This document shows, piece by piece, positions 38,232 to 46,926 of a stretch of 64,000 nt of DNA. Each line of letters starts with the position of its first letter. Position 1 is the first letter of the stretch. The translations under genes and the position numbers were made by a program. This stretch comes from Futiania mangrovi. Lineage in GTDB: Bacteria > Pseudomonadota > Alphaproteobacteria > Futianiales > Futianiaceae. Under the pieces are notes generated by a model that had not been told where the DNA came from, did not search any database, and saw nothing but the letters and a program-made list of their open reading frames with translations. The stretch covers positions 372,001-436,000 of the forward strand of contig NZ_JAMZFT010000002.1 in assembly GCF_024158125.1 (NCBI RefSeq), written 5' to 3'.

Positions 38232-38599
38232 GCGGGAAGTGCCGCACGGCCGGTTCTTGCTGCCACGGTCCGGCCTCTGCAATGGGAAGGTCACGCTCAC
38301 GGGCTCTATCGCCTCCGTCGATCTGGGAAGGCCATCCGGATGCCCCGAAAAGATGGCCGCAACAAGCCGTTTTTATAGAGACTCCGCAGCGTCCCGACAA
38401 CTGCGCGCGGGGCCGGTCTCTTAACGATGTCTTGCCGCCCCCTGTGTCACTTGTGCAACAGCGCGCGGTTTCTGCAACGACAGCAGGGCGGCAGTGTTGA
38501 CCGTGCGGCCACTGATTTGGCTATGGTTGCGCTGCCGATAAGGGGGGTCGTGCGCACCCGCCATGGGCATAAAAGTCAACTTGCGGAACGTGCGAGGGA
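38232..38599. other. Intergenic region between DUF3576 gene and porin
   Basis: 368 bp holding the divergent promoters of the lipoprotein and the porin. Two similar decamers, TGCAACAGCG and TGCAACGACA, occur about 18 bp apart near 38455-38485 and could be a regulator site. No ORF with coding character is seen. Confidence 0.5.
38497..38527 (+). promoter_or_regulatory. Candidate porin promoter
   Basis: TTGACC at 38497-38502 is a good -35. CTATGG/TATGGT at 38521-38527 could serve as -10 with 18-19 bp spacing. It lies about 75 bp upstream of the porin start. Confidence 0.3.
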
Positions 38600-39649
38600 A
38601 TGATGAAAAAGGTTCTTTATGGAACGACGGCGCTCGTCGCGGCCTCTCTGGCCGGAACGGGCATTGCCGCTGCGAAGCTCGACGTGTCGGTCGGCGGTTA
38701 CTACCAGGCGGTGTTCGTCGCCGGTGACCACGACGATGCGGCCGGCGGTACCGAGTACCGGACGACCCAGGTCAAGCAGGAAGGTGAAATTCACTTCAAT
38801 GCGAAGACCACGCTGGACAACGGCCTGACGGTCGGCATGCAGGTGCAGCTCGAGGCCTACACCACGGGCGACCAGATCGACGAGCACTACGTCTACCTCG
38901 ACGGCGGCTGGGGCCGCGTGCTGATCGGCGCCGAGAACTCGGCTCCGTACCTGATGCACTACGGTGCGCAGTCGGTCGTTCCGGGCCACGGCGTCGACAC
39001 GCCGAACTTCCGTCACCACCCGATCCGCGGCGCCAACTCGTCGACGACCTACCTCGTGTCGACGTCGGACGCCAACAAGATCACGTACTTCACGCCGCGC
39101 TTCGGTGGCTTCCAGCTCGGTGTGTCCTACACGCCGGACGCAGCGGGCACGTCTGGTACGTCTGACTCCTACACGGTCCTGACGGCTGACGACGGCCTGG
39201 AAGACGTGTTCGAGGTCGGCGCGAACTACGTGCAGGACTTCGGCGGCTTCAACGTCGCGCTGTCCGGCGGCTTCATGTCGGGCGACAACAACGGCACGGC
39301 GGCGGGCGAGTCCGGCTGGTCGGCCGGTGCGCGCGTCGGCGTTGCGGGCTTCACGGCCGGCGTTGCCTACCGCGACCTGGAGCGGACCTCCACCAACGAC
39401 GAGACGACGCTGTCGGCCAGCCTCTGGTACGGCACGGGTCCGTGGGCCGTCGGCCTGGCCTACCTGACGTCCGAGTACGACACGGGTGCGGGCGACGACG
39501 AGTACGATGCCTACGAACTGGGCCTGTCCTACAAGCTCGGCGCCGGCGTGACGGCGGGCTTCGCCCTCCAGCACTACAAGTCGGAAACGGCTGCTGGCGT
39601 GGACGGCGACTCCACCGTGGGTGCGCTGGTTCTCGGCCTGTCGTTCTAA
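38600..39649 (+). CDS. Outer-membrane porin
   Basis: 349 residues. A signal peptide (MMKKVLYGTTALVAASLAG, cleavage probably after AAA near residue 25) is followed by alternating beta strands rich in Gly, Tyr and Asp and ends with the C-terminal phenylalanine (LVLGLSF) recognised by the Bam machinery. KLDVSVGGYYQAVF at the mature start is typical of alphaproteobacterial 16-stranded porins (Gram-negative porin family). GAGGGA precedes the ATG; ATG 38603 is an alternative. Codon use is strongly GC/C-ended, as in highly expressed genes, and a clear terminator follows. Confidence 0.93.
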   Translation: MMKKVLYGTTALVAASLAGTGIAAAKLDVSVGGYYQAVFVAGDHDDAAGGTEYRTTQVKQEGEIHFNAKTTLDNGLTVGMQVQLEAYTTGDQIDEHYVYLDGGWGRVLIGAENSAPYLMHYGAQSVVPGHGVDTPNFRHHPIRGANSSTTYLVSTSDANKITYFTPRFGGFQLGVSYTPDAAGTSGTSDSYTVLTADDGLEDVFEVGANYVQDFGGFNVALSGGFMSGDNNGTAAGESGWSAGARVGVAGFTAGVAYRDLERTSTNDETTLSASLWYGTGPWAVGLAYLTSEYDTGAGDDEYDAYELGLSYKLGAGVTAGFALQHYKSETAAGVDGDSTVGALVLGLSF

Positions 39650-39675
39650 GCCACACCGGCTTGAACAGCATTGGG

Positions 39676-39709
39676 GGAGCGGACCTTCGGGTCCGCTCCT
39701 TTCCTTTTG
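39676..39709 (+). terminator. Rho-independent terminator of the porin gene
   Basis: A perfect 10-bp stem GGAGCGGACC/GGTCCGCTCC with a TTCG tetraloop, followed by TTTCCTTTTG. It begins 27 bp after the porin stop. Confidence 0.95.
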
Positions 39710-39837
39710 TGTCCGATGACCTGCTGGCGGCAGCGGGTGCCGGCGCGCGGACTTGACGGCGCCTGCCGGTCCCGATACCCGACAACAGGGCGCAAATGCC
39801 CATGCGGGTTGAGCGCCTTGTTCAAGGGGAGCGGTAC

Positions 39838-40692
39838 ATGGGCGGGATCATCTGGCTGGCGTCCTATCCGAAGTCCGGAAACACGTGGACGCGCGCCTTC
39901 CTGCACAATCTTCTGACGAACCCGGCGCAGCCCGTGGACGTCAACGAACTCGACAAGTTCACGCTCGGCGAGAGTGCGCGCAGCTGGTACGAGCGGCATG
40001 CGACGAAACCACTCGAATCGATGACACTCGACGAGATCGTGGCGCTGCGCGCGCAGGTGCACCGCGATTTCACGCGGGTGTCGCCCGATTCGGTGTTCGT
40101 GAAGACCCACAATTTCCTGGGAGAGCGCGGCGGCCACCCCATCCACAACATGGAAGTGACCGCGGGCGCCATCTACATCGTGCGCAATCCGCTCGATGTC
40201 GTGATCTCCATGACCCATCACTTCGGGCTCTCGGTCGACGATGCGATCGCCATGATGAACAATCCGCTCGCCGATACCGACCTGACGGAACGGCACGTGC
40301 CCCAGCTGCTCAACACCTGGTCGGTGCATGTCACGAGCTGGGCGCGGGAGGAACGGCCCGGCCTGCACATCATGCGCTACGAGGACATGCTGGAGAAGCC
40401 GGTCAAGACGTTCGGCAAGCTCGCCCGCTTCCTGGGCCTCGACCCGCCGAAGGAGCGGCTGCAGAAGGCGATCCGCTACTCCTCCTTCCGCGTGCTGAAG
40501 GAGCAGGAGAAAGCCAAGGGCTTCAAGGAGCGAAGCGCAACCGCCAAGGCCTTCTTCCGGGAAGGCACCCGCGACCAGTGGCGAAAGCTGCTCACGCCCG
40601 CGCAGATCGAGCGGATCGTCGCGGACCACGGGGAGCAGATGGCGCGCTTCGGCTATGTCCCGAAGGTCATTCCGAAGCAGGGTGCGGCCTGA
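39838..40692 (+). CDS. PAPS-dependent sulfotransferase domain protein
   Basis: 284 residues. The 5'-phosphosulfate loop YPKSGNTWTRAFLHNLL (residues 9-25) and the 3'-phosphate motif YIVRNPLDVVISMTHHFG are clear, with RYEDMLEKPVKTFGKLARFLG near residue 180. Such enzymes transfer sulfate from PAPS to hydroxyl or amine groups of small molecules or glycans. No sulfate-activation or glycan genes are adjacent, so the acceptor is unknown. AAGGGGAG precedes ATG 39838. Its 3' end overlaps the convergent ThiE-like gene by 26 bp. Confidence 0.9.
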   Translation: MGGIIWLASYPKSGNTWTRAFLHNLLTNPAQPVDVNELDKFTLGESARSWYERHATKPLESMTLDEIVALRAQVHRDFTRVSPDSVFVKTHNFLGERGGHPIHNMEVTAGAIYIVRNPLDVVISMTHHFGLSVDDAIAMMNNPLADTDLTERHVPQLLNTWSVHVTSWAREERPGLHIMRYEDMLEKPVKTFGKLARFLGLDPPKERLQKAIRYSSFRVLKEQEKAKGFKERSATAKAFFREGTRDQWRKLLTPAQIERIVADHGEQMARFGYVPKVIPKQGAA

Positions 40693-41224
40693 CGGAGGCC
40701 GGGCGGGCGGCAAAACCGATCCCCGCCCAGCCGATCACGCCCGGCATATGCGCGAGACGCCGCCAGTTCCGCGGCGTGACACCGCCGAGTGCCAGAACCG
40801 GGCAGGGATATACGCGGGCGAGCGCGCCGAGACGCAAGGGGCCGAGTGCAGGCGCGCCCAGATGGCTCTGCGTCGGAAAGACCGGCGAGAGCAGTACGGC
40901 ATCGGCGCCGATCCTGCGGGCCGCTGCCATTGCCCGAGGCCCGTGGGCGGCCATCGTGACGAGCCTCAGCCCGCGAAGGGCATGACGGGGGAGCGATCGG
41001 GCCATACCCTCCGGAAGATGGACACCGTCCGCCCCGCAGGCCCGTGCAAGCGCCGGATCGCCCGCCACCAGCACCCGGAGGCCGTGGCCGTGCGCCTCGG
41101 CGACGAGTGCGCGCACCCGGCGCTCGCGGCCGGGCATACCGTAGGAGCGTTCGATCACCAGCGTACCGGGCGGGAGGGCCGGGAGGTAGGGCCGCGCATC
41201 GGGCAGGCGGACCGGGTCGGTCAT
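40667..41224 (-). CDS. Thiamine phosphate synthase (ThiE/TenI) family protein
   Basis: 185 residues, a short TIM barrel with DGVHLPEG, GADAVLLSPVFPTQSH and VLALGGVTPRNW, the phosphate- and pyrophosphate-binding loops of ThiE/TenI proteins. It lacks the N-terminal strand-helix of full-length ThiE (about 210 residues) and has a GVHLPEG rather than the usual GVHLGQ-D loop, so catalysis of the ThiE reaction is doubtful; a TenI-like aromatase or orphan role is possible. No other thi genes are in the window. Divergent from the YggS gene. Confidence 0.8.
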   Translation of the reverse strand: MTDPVRLPDARPYLPALPPGTLVIERSYGMPGRERRVRALVAEAHGHGLRVLVAGDPALARACGADGVHLPEGMARSLPRHALRGLRLVTMAAHGPRAMAAARRIGADAVLLSPVFPTQSHLGAPALGPLRLGALARVYPCPVLALGGVTPRNWRRLAHMPGVIGWAGIGFAARPASVRPHPASE

Positions 41225-41324
41225 GAGCGCACGGACGCTCGCCGCCGCTGCACCGCCTTTACCGGGGCGGGACCTGCTTGCTAGCGTGCCTGCCCTGTCA
41301 CCCGTCATACCGGTAGCCCTGCAC

Positions 41325-42041
41325 ATGACAACGCCCGACACGCCCTCTGCCGACACGCCCTCTGCCGACACGCCCGAAGCCCGCCTCGCCGACATTCGCG
41401 GCCGCATCGCCGCCGCCGCGCGGGAGGCCGGGCGCGATCCTGCGGAGGTGACGCTCGTCGCCGTCTCCAAGACCCACGGGCCAGACCGCATCGCTCCCCT
41501 GATCGCCGCGGGCCAGCGCACCTTCGGCGAGAACCGCGTGCAGGAAGCCGCCGCGAAGTGGCCGGACCTCAAGGCCGCGCATCCGGACATCGAACTGCAC
41601 CTGATCGGACCGCTTCAGACGAACAAGGTCAAGGACGCGCTTGCACTCTTCGACGTGATCGAGACGCTGGACCGGCCGAAGCTCGCCTTCGCGCTGGCCG
41701 ACGCGATAACGAGGGCCGGGATCCGGCAGCCGCGCTTGTTCGTGCAGGTGAACACGGGCGAGGAGCCGCAGAAGGCCGGGATTGCGCCCGGCGATCTCGG
41801 TGCGTTCCTTAAGACGGTGCGTGAGGAAGCGGGCCTCGCCGTGGACGGCCTGATGTGCATTCCGCCCGTCGAGGAGGAACCCGCACTGCATTTCGGCCTG
41901 CTTGCCAATCTCGCGCGCGATCATGGGCTGAAGGTGCTCAGCATGGGGATGAGCGGGGACTACGAGGTAGCGGTTCGCCTGGGCGCGACCCATGTCCGCG
42001 TCGGAACCGCCCTGTTCGGCGCGCGCGAGGCCTACCGGTAG
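41325..42041 (+). CDS. YggS/PROSC-type pyridoxal phosphate homeostasis protein
   Basis: 238 residues. The PLP-binding lysine is in VTLVAVSKTHG, followed by FGENRVQEA, LHLIGPLQTNK, GLMCIPP and LSMGMSGDYEVAV, all hallmarks of the fold-III YggS family that buffers PLP and affects amino acid pools. The N-terminus carries a short tandem repeat (TPSAD). ATG 41325 follows a spacer with no strong SD. The TAG stop sits in a GGTAGGGCC nonamer at the convergent junction with the UbiH-like gene. Confidence 0.93.
   Translation: MTTPDTPSADTPSADTPEARLADIRGRIAAAAREAGRDPAEVTLVAVSKTHGPDRIAPLIAAGQRTFGENRVQEAAAKWPDLKAAHPDIELHLIGPLQTNKVKDALALFDVIETLDRPKLAFALADAITRAGIRQPRLFVQVNTGEEPQKAGIAPGDLGAFLKTVREEAGLAVDGLMCIPPVEEEPALHFGLLANLARDHGLKVLSMGMSGDYEVAVRLGATHVRVGTALFGAREAYR
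41336..41375 (+). repeat. 15-bp tandem repeat at the start of the YggS gene
   Basis: Two full copies and a 10-base partial copy of CGACACGCCCTCTGC, encoding D-T-P-S-A units. In frame (15 bp), so copy changes would alter only the disordered N-terminus. Confidence 0.9.
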
Positions 42042-42061
42042 GGCCTTGGCCCGGCGGTCTG

Positions 42062-43309
42062 TCAGGCCGCGAGGCTGTCGCCGCGCAACAGTTTCGGCAG
42101 GTCGCCCACGTCGCCGCCCGCATGACGCATGAAGAAACGGCGCAAGGGCGCGGCCTGGCCGGCCGCCCACAGGCCCACGTCGCGCACCAGGCGCACCGGC
42201 CCGATGTCGTTGGAAAAGAGCCGGTTGAGCACATCCGTCACGGCCGCCAGGCTGACCGTGTCGAAGCGCCGCCACTGGGCATACCGCTCCAGCGTGTCGA
42301 AGGCGCCCGGATCGAGGCCGAGGCCCCGCGCCTGCGCCATCACCTCCGCCAGCGCCGCGACGTCGCGCAGACCGAGGTTGAGGCCCTGGCCGGCAATCGG
42401 GTGGATGCCGTGCGCCGCGTCCCCGACGAGGGCCACCCGCTCCGCGATCATGTCGGTCGCGATCTGCAGCGACAGCGGGTAGGACCAACGCGGTCCGACC
42501 GGTTCTACCGCCCCAAGATAGTCGCCGAAGCGTGCCCGCAGTTCCGCCGCGAAGTCCTCCGCATCGAGCGCGAGCAGCGCGTCTGCAAGCTCCGTCCGCT
42601 CCGTCCAGACGAGCGAGGCCCGGTTGCCGGTCATCGGCAGGATGGCAAAGGGACCCGACGGCAGGAAGAACTCCTGCGCGACGCCGTGATGCGGCTTCTC
42701 ATGCGCAACGGTCGTGACGATGCCGGTCTGGCGGTAGGACCAGCCGATGGTGCGGATCCCCGCCATGGCGCGCAAGGCCGACTGCCGCCCCTCGCACACC
42801 GCAAGCAGGCGGGCATGCACCTGGCGGCCGTCCGCCAGCGTGCCCGTCACGCCGTCGGGCGTCGCGCTGTAGCCGGTCACCCGGCCGGGCGCGATCAGGG
42901 TGATCGCGGACACATCCCGCGCCGCGGCGAAAAGGGCAAGCCGGATATGCCGGTTCTCGACCAGGTGGCCGAGCGGCTCCTCCCCGATCTCGCGATGGTC
43001 GAAGTGGAGGAAGAGGGGGGAAGCCCCGCCCCGCACCGTCCCGTCCGTCACCACGATGTCGTTGATCGGCTGGGCATGGTGCGCCATGTGCGGCCACACG
43101 CCGAGCGCCCGGTACATCCGGCAGACGGCATAGGCCAGCGCCGAGACCCGCCCGTCGAAGCCCGCGTCCGTCACCGTCTCGGGCGCCAGTGCGTCGACAA
43201 CCGTGCTGCTGAGGCCCCCTTGCGCCAGCGCCAGAGCAAGGGAAAGACCGGCCATACCGCCGCCTGCGATCAGCACGTCCGTTTCGGTGGAAGCAGGCTT
43301 GCGCGGCAT
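42062..43309 (-). CDS. UbiH/UbiF/VisC-family FAD-dependent hydroxylase (ubiquinone pathway)
   Basis: 415 residues. FAD-binding DVLIAGGGMAGLSLALALAQGG near residue 12, the internal DG motif, and GDAAHGIHPIAGQGLNLGLRDVAAL near residue 300 are typical of ubiquinone-ring hydroxylases. In alphaproteobacteria such enzymes (UbiH, UbiF, UbiL, UbiM) differ in regiospecificity, which cannot be told here. ATG 43309. Divergent from the amidase gene across 79 bp; converges on the YggS gene. Carries two GGTAGGACC and one GGTATGGCC variants. Confidence 0.9.
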   Translation of the reverse strand: MPRKPASTETDVLIAGGGMAGLSLALALAQGGLSSTVVDALAPETVTDAGFDGRVSALAYAVCRMYRALGVWPHMAHHAQPINDIVVTDGTVRGGASPLFLHFDHREIGEEPLGHLVENRHIRLALFAAARDVSAITLIAPGRVTGYSATPDGVTGTLADGRQVHARLLAVCEGRQSALRAMAGIRTIGWSYRQTGIVTTVAHEKPHHGVAQEFFLPSGPFAILPMTGNRASLVWTERTELADALLALDAEDFAAELRARFGDYLGAVEPVGPRWSYPLSLQIATDMIAERVALVGDAAHGIHPIAGQGLNLGLRDVAALAEVMAQARGLGLDPGAFDTLERYAQWRRFDTVSLAAVTDVLNRLFSNDIGPVRLVRDVGLWAAGQAAPLRRFFMRHAGGDVGDLPKLLRGDSLAA

Positions 43310-43388
43310 GGTGTGCCCGTTGGATTGCCTTGACTGTCTTTGCTGGCATAGCGTGAGACGAACACGGGAACAAGCGACGGAGCGACGC

Positions 43389-44750
43389 ATGGAGGGGGTG
43401 GTGAGGGAGAGGTCGGCGCGCGAACTGGGCGCAGCGATCGCCGCAGGCCGGGTCGATGCCCGCGAACTGACCGCGGCGCTGCTCGACCATATCGCGGCCG
43501 TCGATGGCGACCGCGCCGTCTATCTCGTGCGGACCGAGGAGCGCGCGATGCGCGAGGCCGCCGCCGCCCACGACCGTGCCCGTCGGGGCATGACCGCCTC
43601 GCCGCTCGACGGCGTACCGGTGTCCTGGAAGGACCTCTACGACACCGCGGGCATCCCCACGTCGCACGGGTCCGCGCTGTTGCGCGACCGGGTGCCGGAG
43701 CACGACTGCCCGCTCGTCGCCCGCGGTGTCCGCGCCGGCTGGGTCATGCCCGGCAAGACCAACCAGTCGGAATTCGCCTTTTCCGGCCTCGGCCTCAACC
43801 CGACCTTCGGTACGCCCGCGAACCCGTACTCGGGCTCCGAGCCGCTGGCGCCGGGGGGCTCGTCGTCCGGTGCCGCCGTCTCGGTGGCGGCGGGACTCGC
43901 GGCGGTCGCCATGGGATCGGACACCGGTGGCTCGGTGCGCGTGCCGGCCGCGTGGTGTGGCGTGACCGGCCTCAAGACCACCTGGAACACGCTGCCGATG
44001 GAGGGGGTCCTGCCGCTTGCACCGTCGCTGGACACTGCGGGCCCGCTTGCCCGCGACGTGGCCGACGCGGCGGTCGCCTGGGCGACGCTCGCCCGCAGGC
44101 CGGCCCCCGACCTGACGGGCGCCTCCATGAAAGGCGTGCGCCTGCTCGTCCCCCGTACCCTCGTCTGGGACGATTGCGAACTGGGCATCGACCGGGTTGT
44201 GCGCGAGGCGCTGGACCGGCTTGCGAAAGCCGGGGCGACGCTGGTGGAGGCCGACGTCCCGGAGTTTGCCGAGGCCGACCGGATCATCGCGCGCGGGCCC
44301 TACCTGCCGAGTGCGGAGGGGTATGCCGTCTGGGGAGATCTGGTGGAATCCGCGCCCGAGCGGGTGTTCTCCCAGATCGTCGAGCGGTTCCGGTTGGGCG
44401 CGAAGGCCTCGCCCATCGACCTCGCCAGGCTCGTGCTGGAGGGGCGCCGCCTGCAGGCGACCTATGTTGCGCGGACGGCAGGGTTCGACGCTGCGGTCAT
44501 GCCGACGGTGCCGATCTCCGCCCCGCCGGTGGCGCGCCTGCTGAAGGACGAGGCCTTTTATGTCGAGCGCAATCTCAAGGCGCTGTCCAATACGCGCTAT
44601 GGGAACTACCTGGGCCTCTCCGGCCTGACCGTGCCGTGCGGCACCGACGAGGCGGGCGTGCCGGTGGGCCTGATGCTGCTCGGGGCGCCGCACGCCGAGG
44701 CGCGGCTGCTGCGTCTGGGTGCAGGGGTGGAGCGCGCCTTGGGTGCATGA
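43389..44750 (+). CDS. Amidase signature family enzyme
   Basis: 453 residues. The Ser-cisSer-Lys triad is visible: Lys in VPVSWKDLYDTAG, the serine loop APGGSSSGAAVSVAAG, and GSDTGGSVRVPAAWCG. Closely resembles indoleacetamide/aryl-acid amidases and GatA-like proteins, but GatB/GatC are not near, so it is probably a catabolic amidase of unknown substrate. GGAGCGACGC precedes ATG 43389. Ends before a hairpin terminator. Confidence 0.9.
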   Translation: MEGVVRERSARELGAAIAAGRVDARELTAALLDHIAAVDGDRAVYLVRTEERAMREAAAAHDRARRGMTASPLDGVPVSWKDLYDTAGIPTSHGSALLRDRVPEHDCPLVARGVRAGWVMPGKTNQSEFAFSGLGLNPTFGTPANPYSGSEPLAPGGSSSGAAVSVAAGLAAVAMGSDTGGSVRVPAAWCGVTGLKTTWNTLPMEGVLPLAPSLDTAGPLARDVADAAVAWATLARRPAPDLTGASMKGVRLLVPRTLVWDDCELGIDRVVREALDRLAKAGATLVEADVPEFAEADRIIARGPYLPSAEGYAVWGDLVESAPERVFSQIVERFRLGAKASPIDLARLVLEGRRLQATYVARTAGFDAAVMPTVPISAPPVARLLKDEAFYVERNLKALSNTRYGNYLGLSGLTVPCGTDEAGVPVGLMLLGAPHAEARLLRLGAGVERALGA

Positions 44751-44781
44751 TACGGTCTGCATAAAATTTAGGCGATAGCGG

Positions 44782-44809
44782 GGCGGCCATCGAGTGCCGC
44801 CTCTTTTTT
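44782..44809 (+). terminator. Rho-independent terminator after the amidase gene
   Basis: Stem GGCGGC/GCCGCC with an 8-base loop and a following TCTTTTTT tract, 31 bp after the stop codon. Confidence 0.85.
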
Positions 44810-44897
44810 ATGCAAATTGAGTGTTCCATCGGGCCAGCGCGGAATCGAGACTCGAAAAACTCTATATAATTCAATCGAGTGGAAGGTTTCTGAAAAG

Positions 44898-44912
44898 TGG
44901 CACGCTTCTTGA
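44898..44912 (+). promoter_or_regulatory. Sigma-54 promoter of glnK-amtB
   Basis: TGGCACGCTTCTTGA matches the -24/-12 consensus TGGCACG-N4-TTGC at all positions but one (final C to A). It lies about 115 bp before the glnK ATG. An AT-rich stretch and a 6-bp inverted repeat ACTCGA/TCGAGT (44850-44880) lie upstream and could hold activator sites. Implies NtrC-type nitrogen control. Confidence 0.8.
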
Positions 44913-44992
44913 CTCTCTGAGGACGGGTGACGGGTATCCGCAGCAATCTGCGGGCATCACCGGGGGCAGATGCCCTGCCAGGCCGTCCATGA

Positions 44993-45367
<375 letters not shown>

Positions 45368-45387
45368 CGTTTTCAGGAGTTCACCCC

Positions 45388-46719
45388 ATGAAAAAGTTCA
45401 CCCGACTTGCCGGTCTGACCGCGCTCGGCGTCCTTGCGCCCGCGGCGGCCTACGCCCAGGACGCGGGCGTCTCGCAGGAGACCGCCTACATCTTCAACAC
45501 GCTGCTGTTCCTCATCGGCGGCTTCCTGGTCATGTGGATGGCCGCCGGCTTCGCCATGCTGGAGGCGGGTCTCGTCCGCTCCAAGAACGTGGCCATGCAG
45601 TGCACGAAGAACATCGCGCTCTTCTCCATTGCCGGTCTCATGTACTTCCTCATCGGCTACAACCTGATGTATCCGGGCGATGGCTGGAGCATCGCGGGCT
45701 GGCTGGGTGCCTTCGGGCTGACCTCGCTGCCGCAGCCGGCTCCCGACGCAACCATGGAGGACATCACCTACGCCTCCGTCGGTTCTGATTTCTTCTTCCA
45801 GCTGATGTTCTGCGCGACGACTGCGTCGATCGTGTCGGGCACGCTGGCCGAGCGCATCAAGCTGTGGCCGTTCCTGATCTTCACGATCGTTCTGACCGGC
45901 CTGATCTACCCGATCCAGGGCTCCTGGAAGTGGGGCGCGGGCTGGCTCGACGAGGCGGGCTTCGCCGATTTCGCCGGCTCGACCATCGTGCACTCGGTCG
46001 GCGGCTGGGCCGCGCTGGCCGGTGCGATCCTGCTCGGCGCGCGTCACGGCAAGTACGACAAGGAAGGCCGCGTCAACCCGATGCCGGGCTCCTCGCTGCC
46101 GCTCGCCACGCTCGGCACGTTCATCCTTTGGCTGGGCTGGTTCGGCTTCAACGGCGGTTCGCAGCTCGCCATGGGTTCGCTCGCCGACGCGTCGGACGTG
46201 AGCCGCATCTTCGCCAACACCAACATCGCCGCCGCGGCGGGTGCGGTTGCGGCGCTGATCATGACGCAGATCATGTTCGGCAAGATCGACCTCACCATGG
46301 TGCTGAACGGTGCGCTGGCGGGCCTCGTCTCGATCACGGCCGAACCGCTCACGCCCTCGCTGTTCATGTCGATGATCATCGGCGGCATCGGCGGCGTCCT
46401 GGTGGTCGTGACGGTTCCGATGCTCGACAAGCTGAAGATCGACGACGTGGTCGGCGCTATCCCGGTCCACCTGATCTGCGGCATCTGGGGCACGCTGGCG
46501 GTTCCGCTGACGAACTCGGACGCGAGCTTCGGCGCGCAGATCACGGGCATCGTCGCCATCGGTGTCTTTGTCCTGGTCGTGAGCTTCGTGCTCTGGGCGA
46601 TCCTGAAGGCCACCATGGGCATCCGCGCCTCCGACGAGGCCGAGCGCATGGGTCTCGACCGTGCCGAGCTGGGCATGGAGGCCTATCCGGAGTTCGGCAA
46701 GGGCTCCCAGATCGCCTGA
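45388..46719 (+). CDS. amtB: Ammonium transporter AmtB
   Basis: Trimeric inner-membrane ammonium channel. 443 residues with a cleavable signal peptide (ending AAAYAQD, about residue 23) and eleven transmembrane helices. The twin pore histidines are in TIVHSVGGWAALAGA and AIPVHLICGIWGTLA; GFNGGSQLA and WLGWFGFNGG are typical. AGGAG eight bases before ATG 45388. Controlled with glnK; PII binding would block the cytoplasmic gate when nitrogen is ample. Confidence 0.97.
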   Translation: MKKFTRLAGLTALGVLAPAAAYAQDAGVSQETAYIFNTLLFLIGGFLVMWMAAGFAMLEAGLVRSKNVAMQCTKNIALFSIAGLMYFLIGYNLMYPGDGWSIAGWLGAFGLTSLPQPAPDATMEDITYASVGSDFFFQLMFCATTASIVSGTLAERIKLWPFLIFTIVLTGLIYPIQGSWKWGAGWLDEAGFADFAGSTIVHSVGGWAALAGAILLGARHGKYDKEGRVNPMPGSSLPLATLGTFILWLGWFGFNGGSQLAMGSLADASDVSRIFANTNIAAAAGAVAALIMTQIMFGKIDLTMVLNGALAGLVSITAEPLTPSLFMSMIIGGIGGVLVVVTVPMLDKLKIDDVVGAIPVHLICGIWGTLAVPLTNSDASFGAQITGIVAIGVFVLVVSFVLWAILKATMGIRASDEAERMGLDRAELGMEAYPEFGKGSQIA

Positions 46720-46782
46720 TCGTTCCCGGCCGGTCCCGTCCGTCTCCATCGCGTTCCGGAGGCGGGCGGGCCCCGCGCACCT

Positions 46783-46816
46783 GGCCCGGGCAGTACGCTG
46801 CCCGGGCCTTTTCTTT
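46783..46816 (+). terminator. Rho-independent terminator of glnK-amtB
   Basis: Perfect 10-bp stem GGCCCGGGCA/TGCCCGGGCC with a 6-base loop, then TTTTCTTT. Confidence 0.9.
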
Positions 46817-46926
46817 GGCCGGACTTATCCCCGCGCGCCGCCGCGGGGTTATATGTTTTGGAACCTCGCCGCACGCGCGGGTACCATCGCACCCACCGAA
46901 TCGGTTGAAGAGAGCTTGGACGGAGC

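Noticed and set aside
41225-41324. TPP riboswitch upstream of the ThiE-like gene
   Set aside because: No conserved CUGAGA or ACCUGAUCUGGAUAAUGC-like core on either strand in the 100-bp gap.
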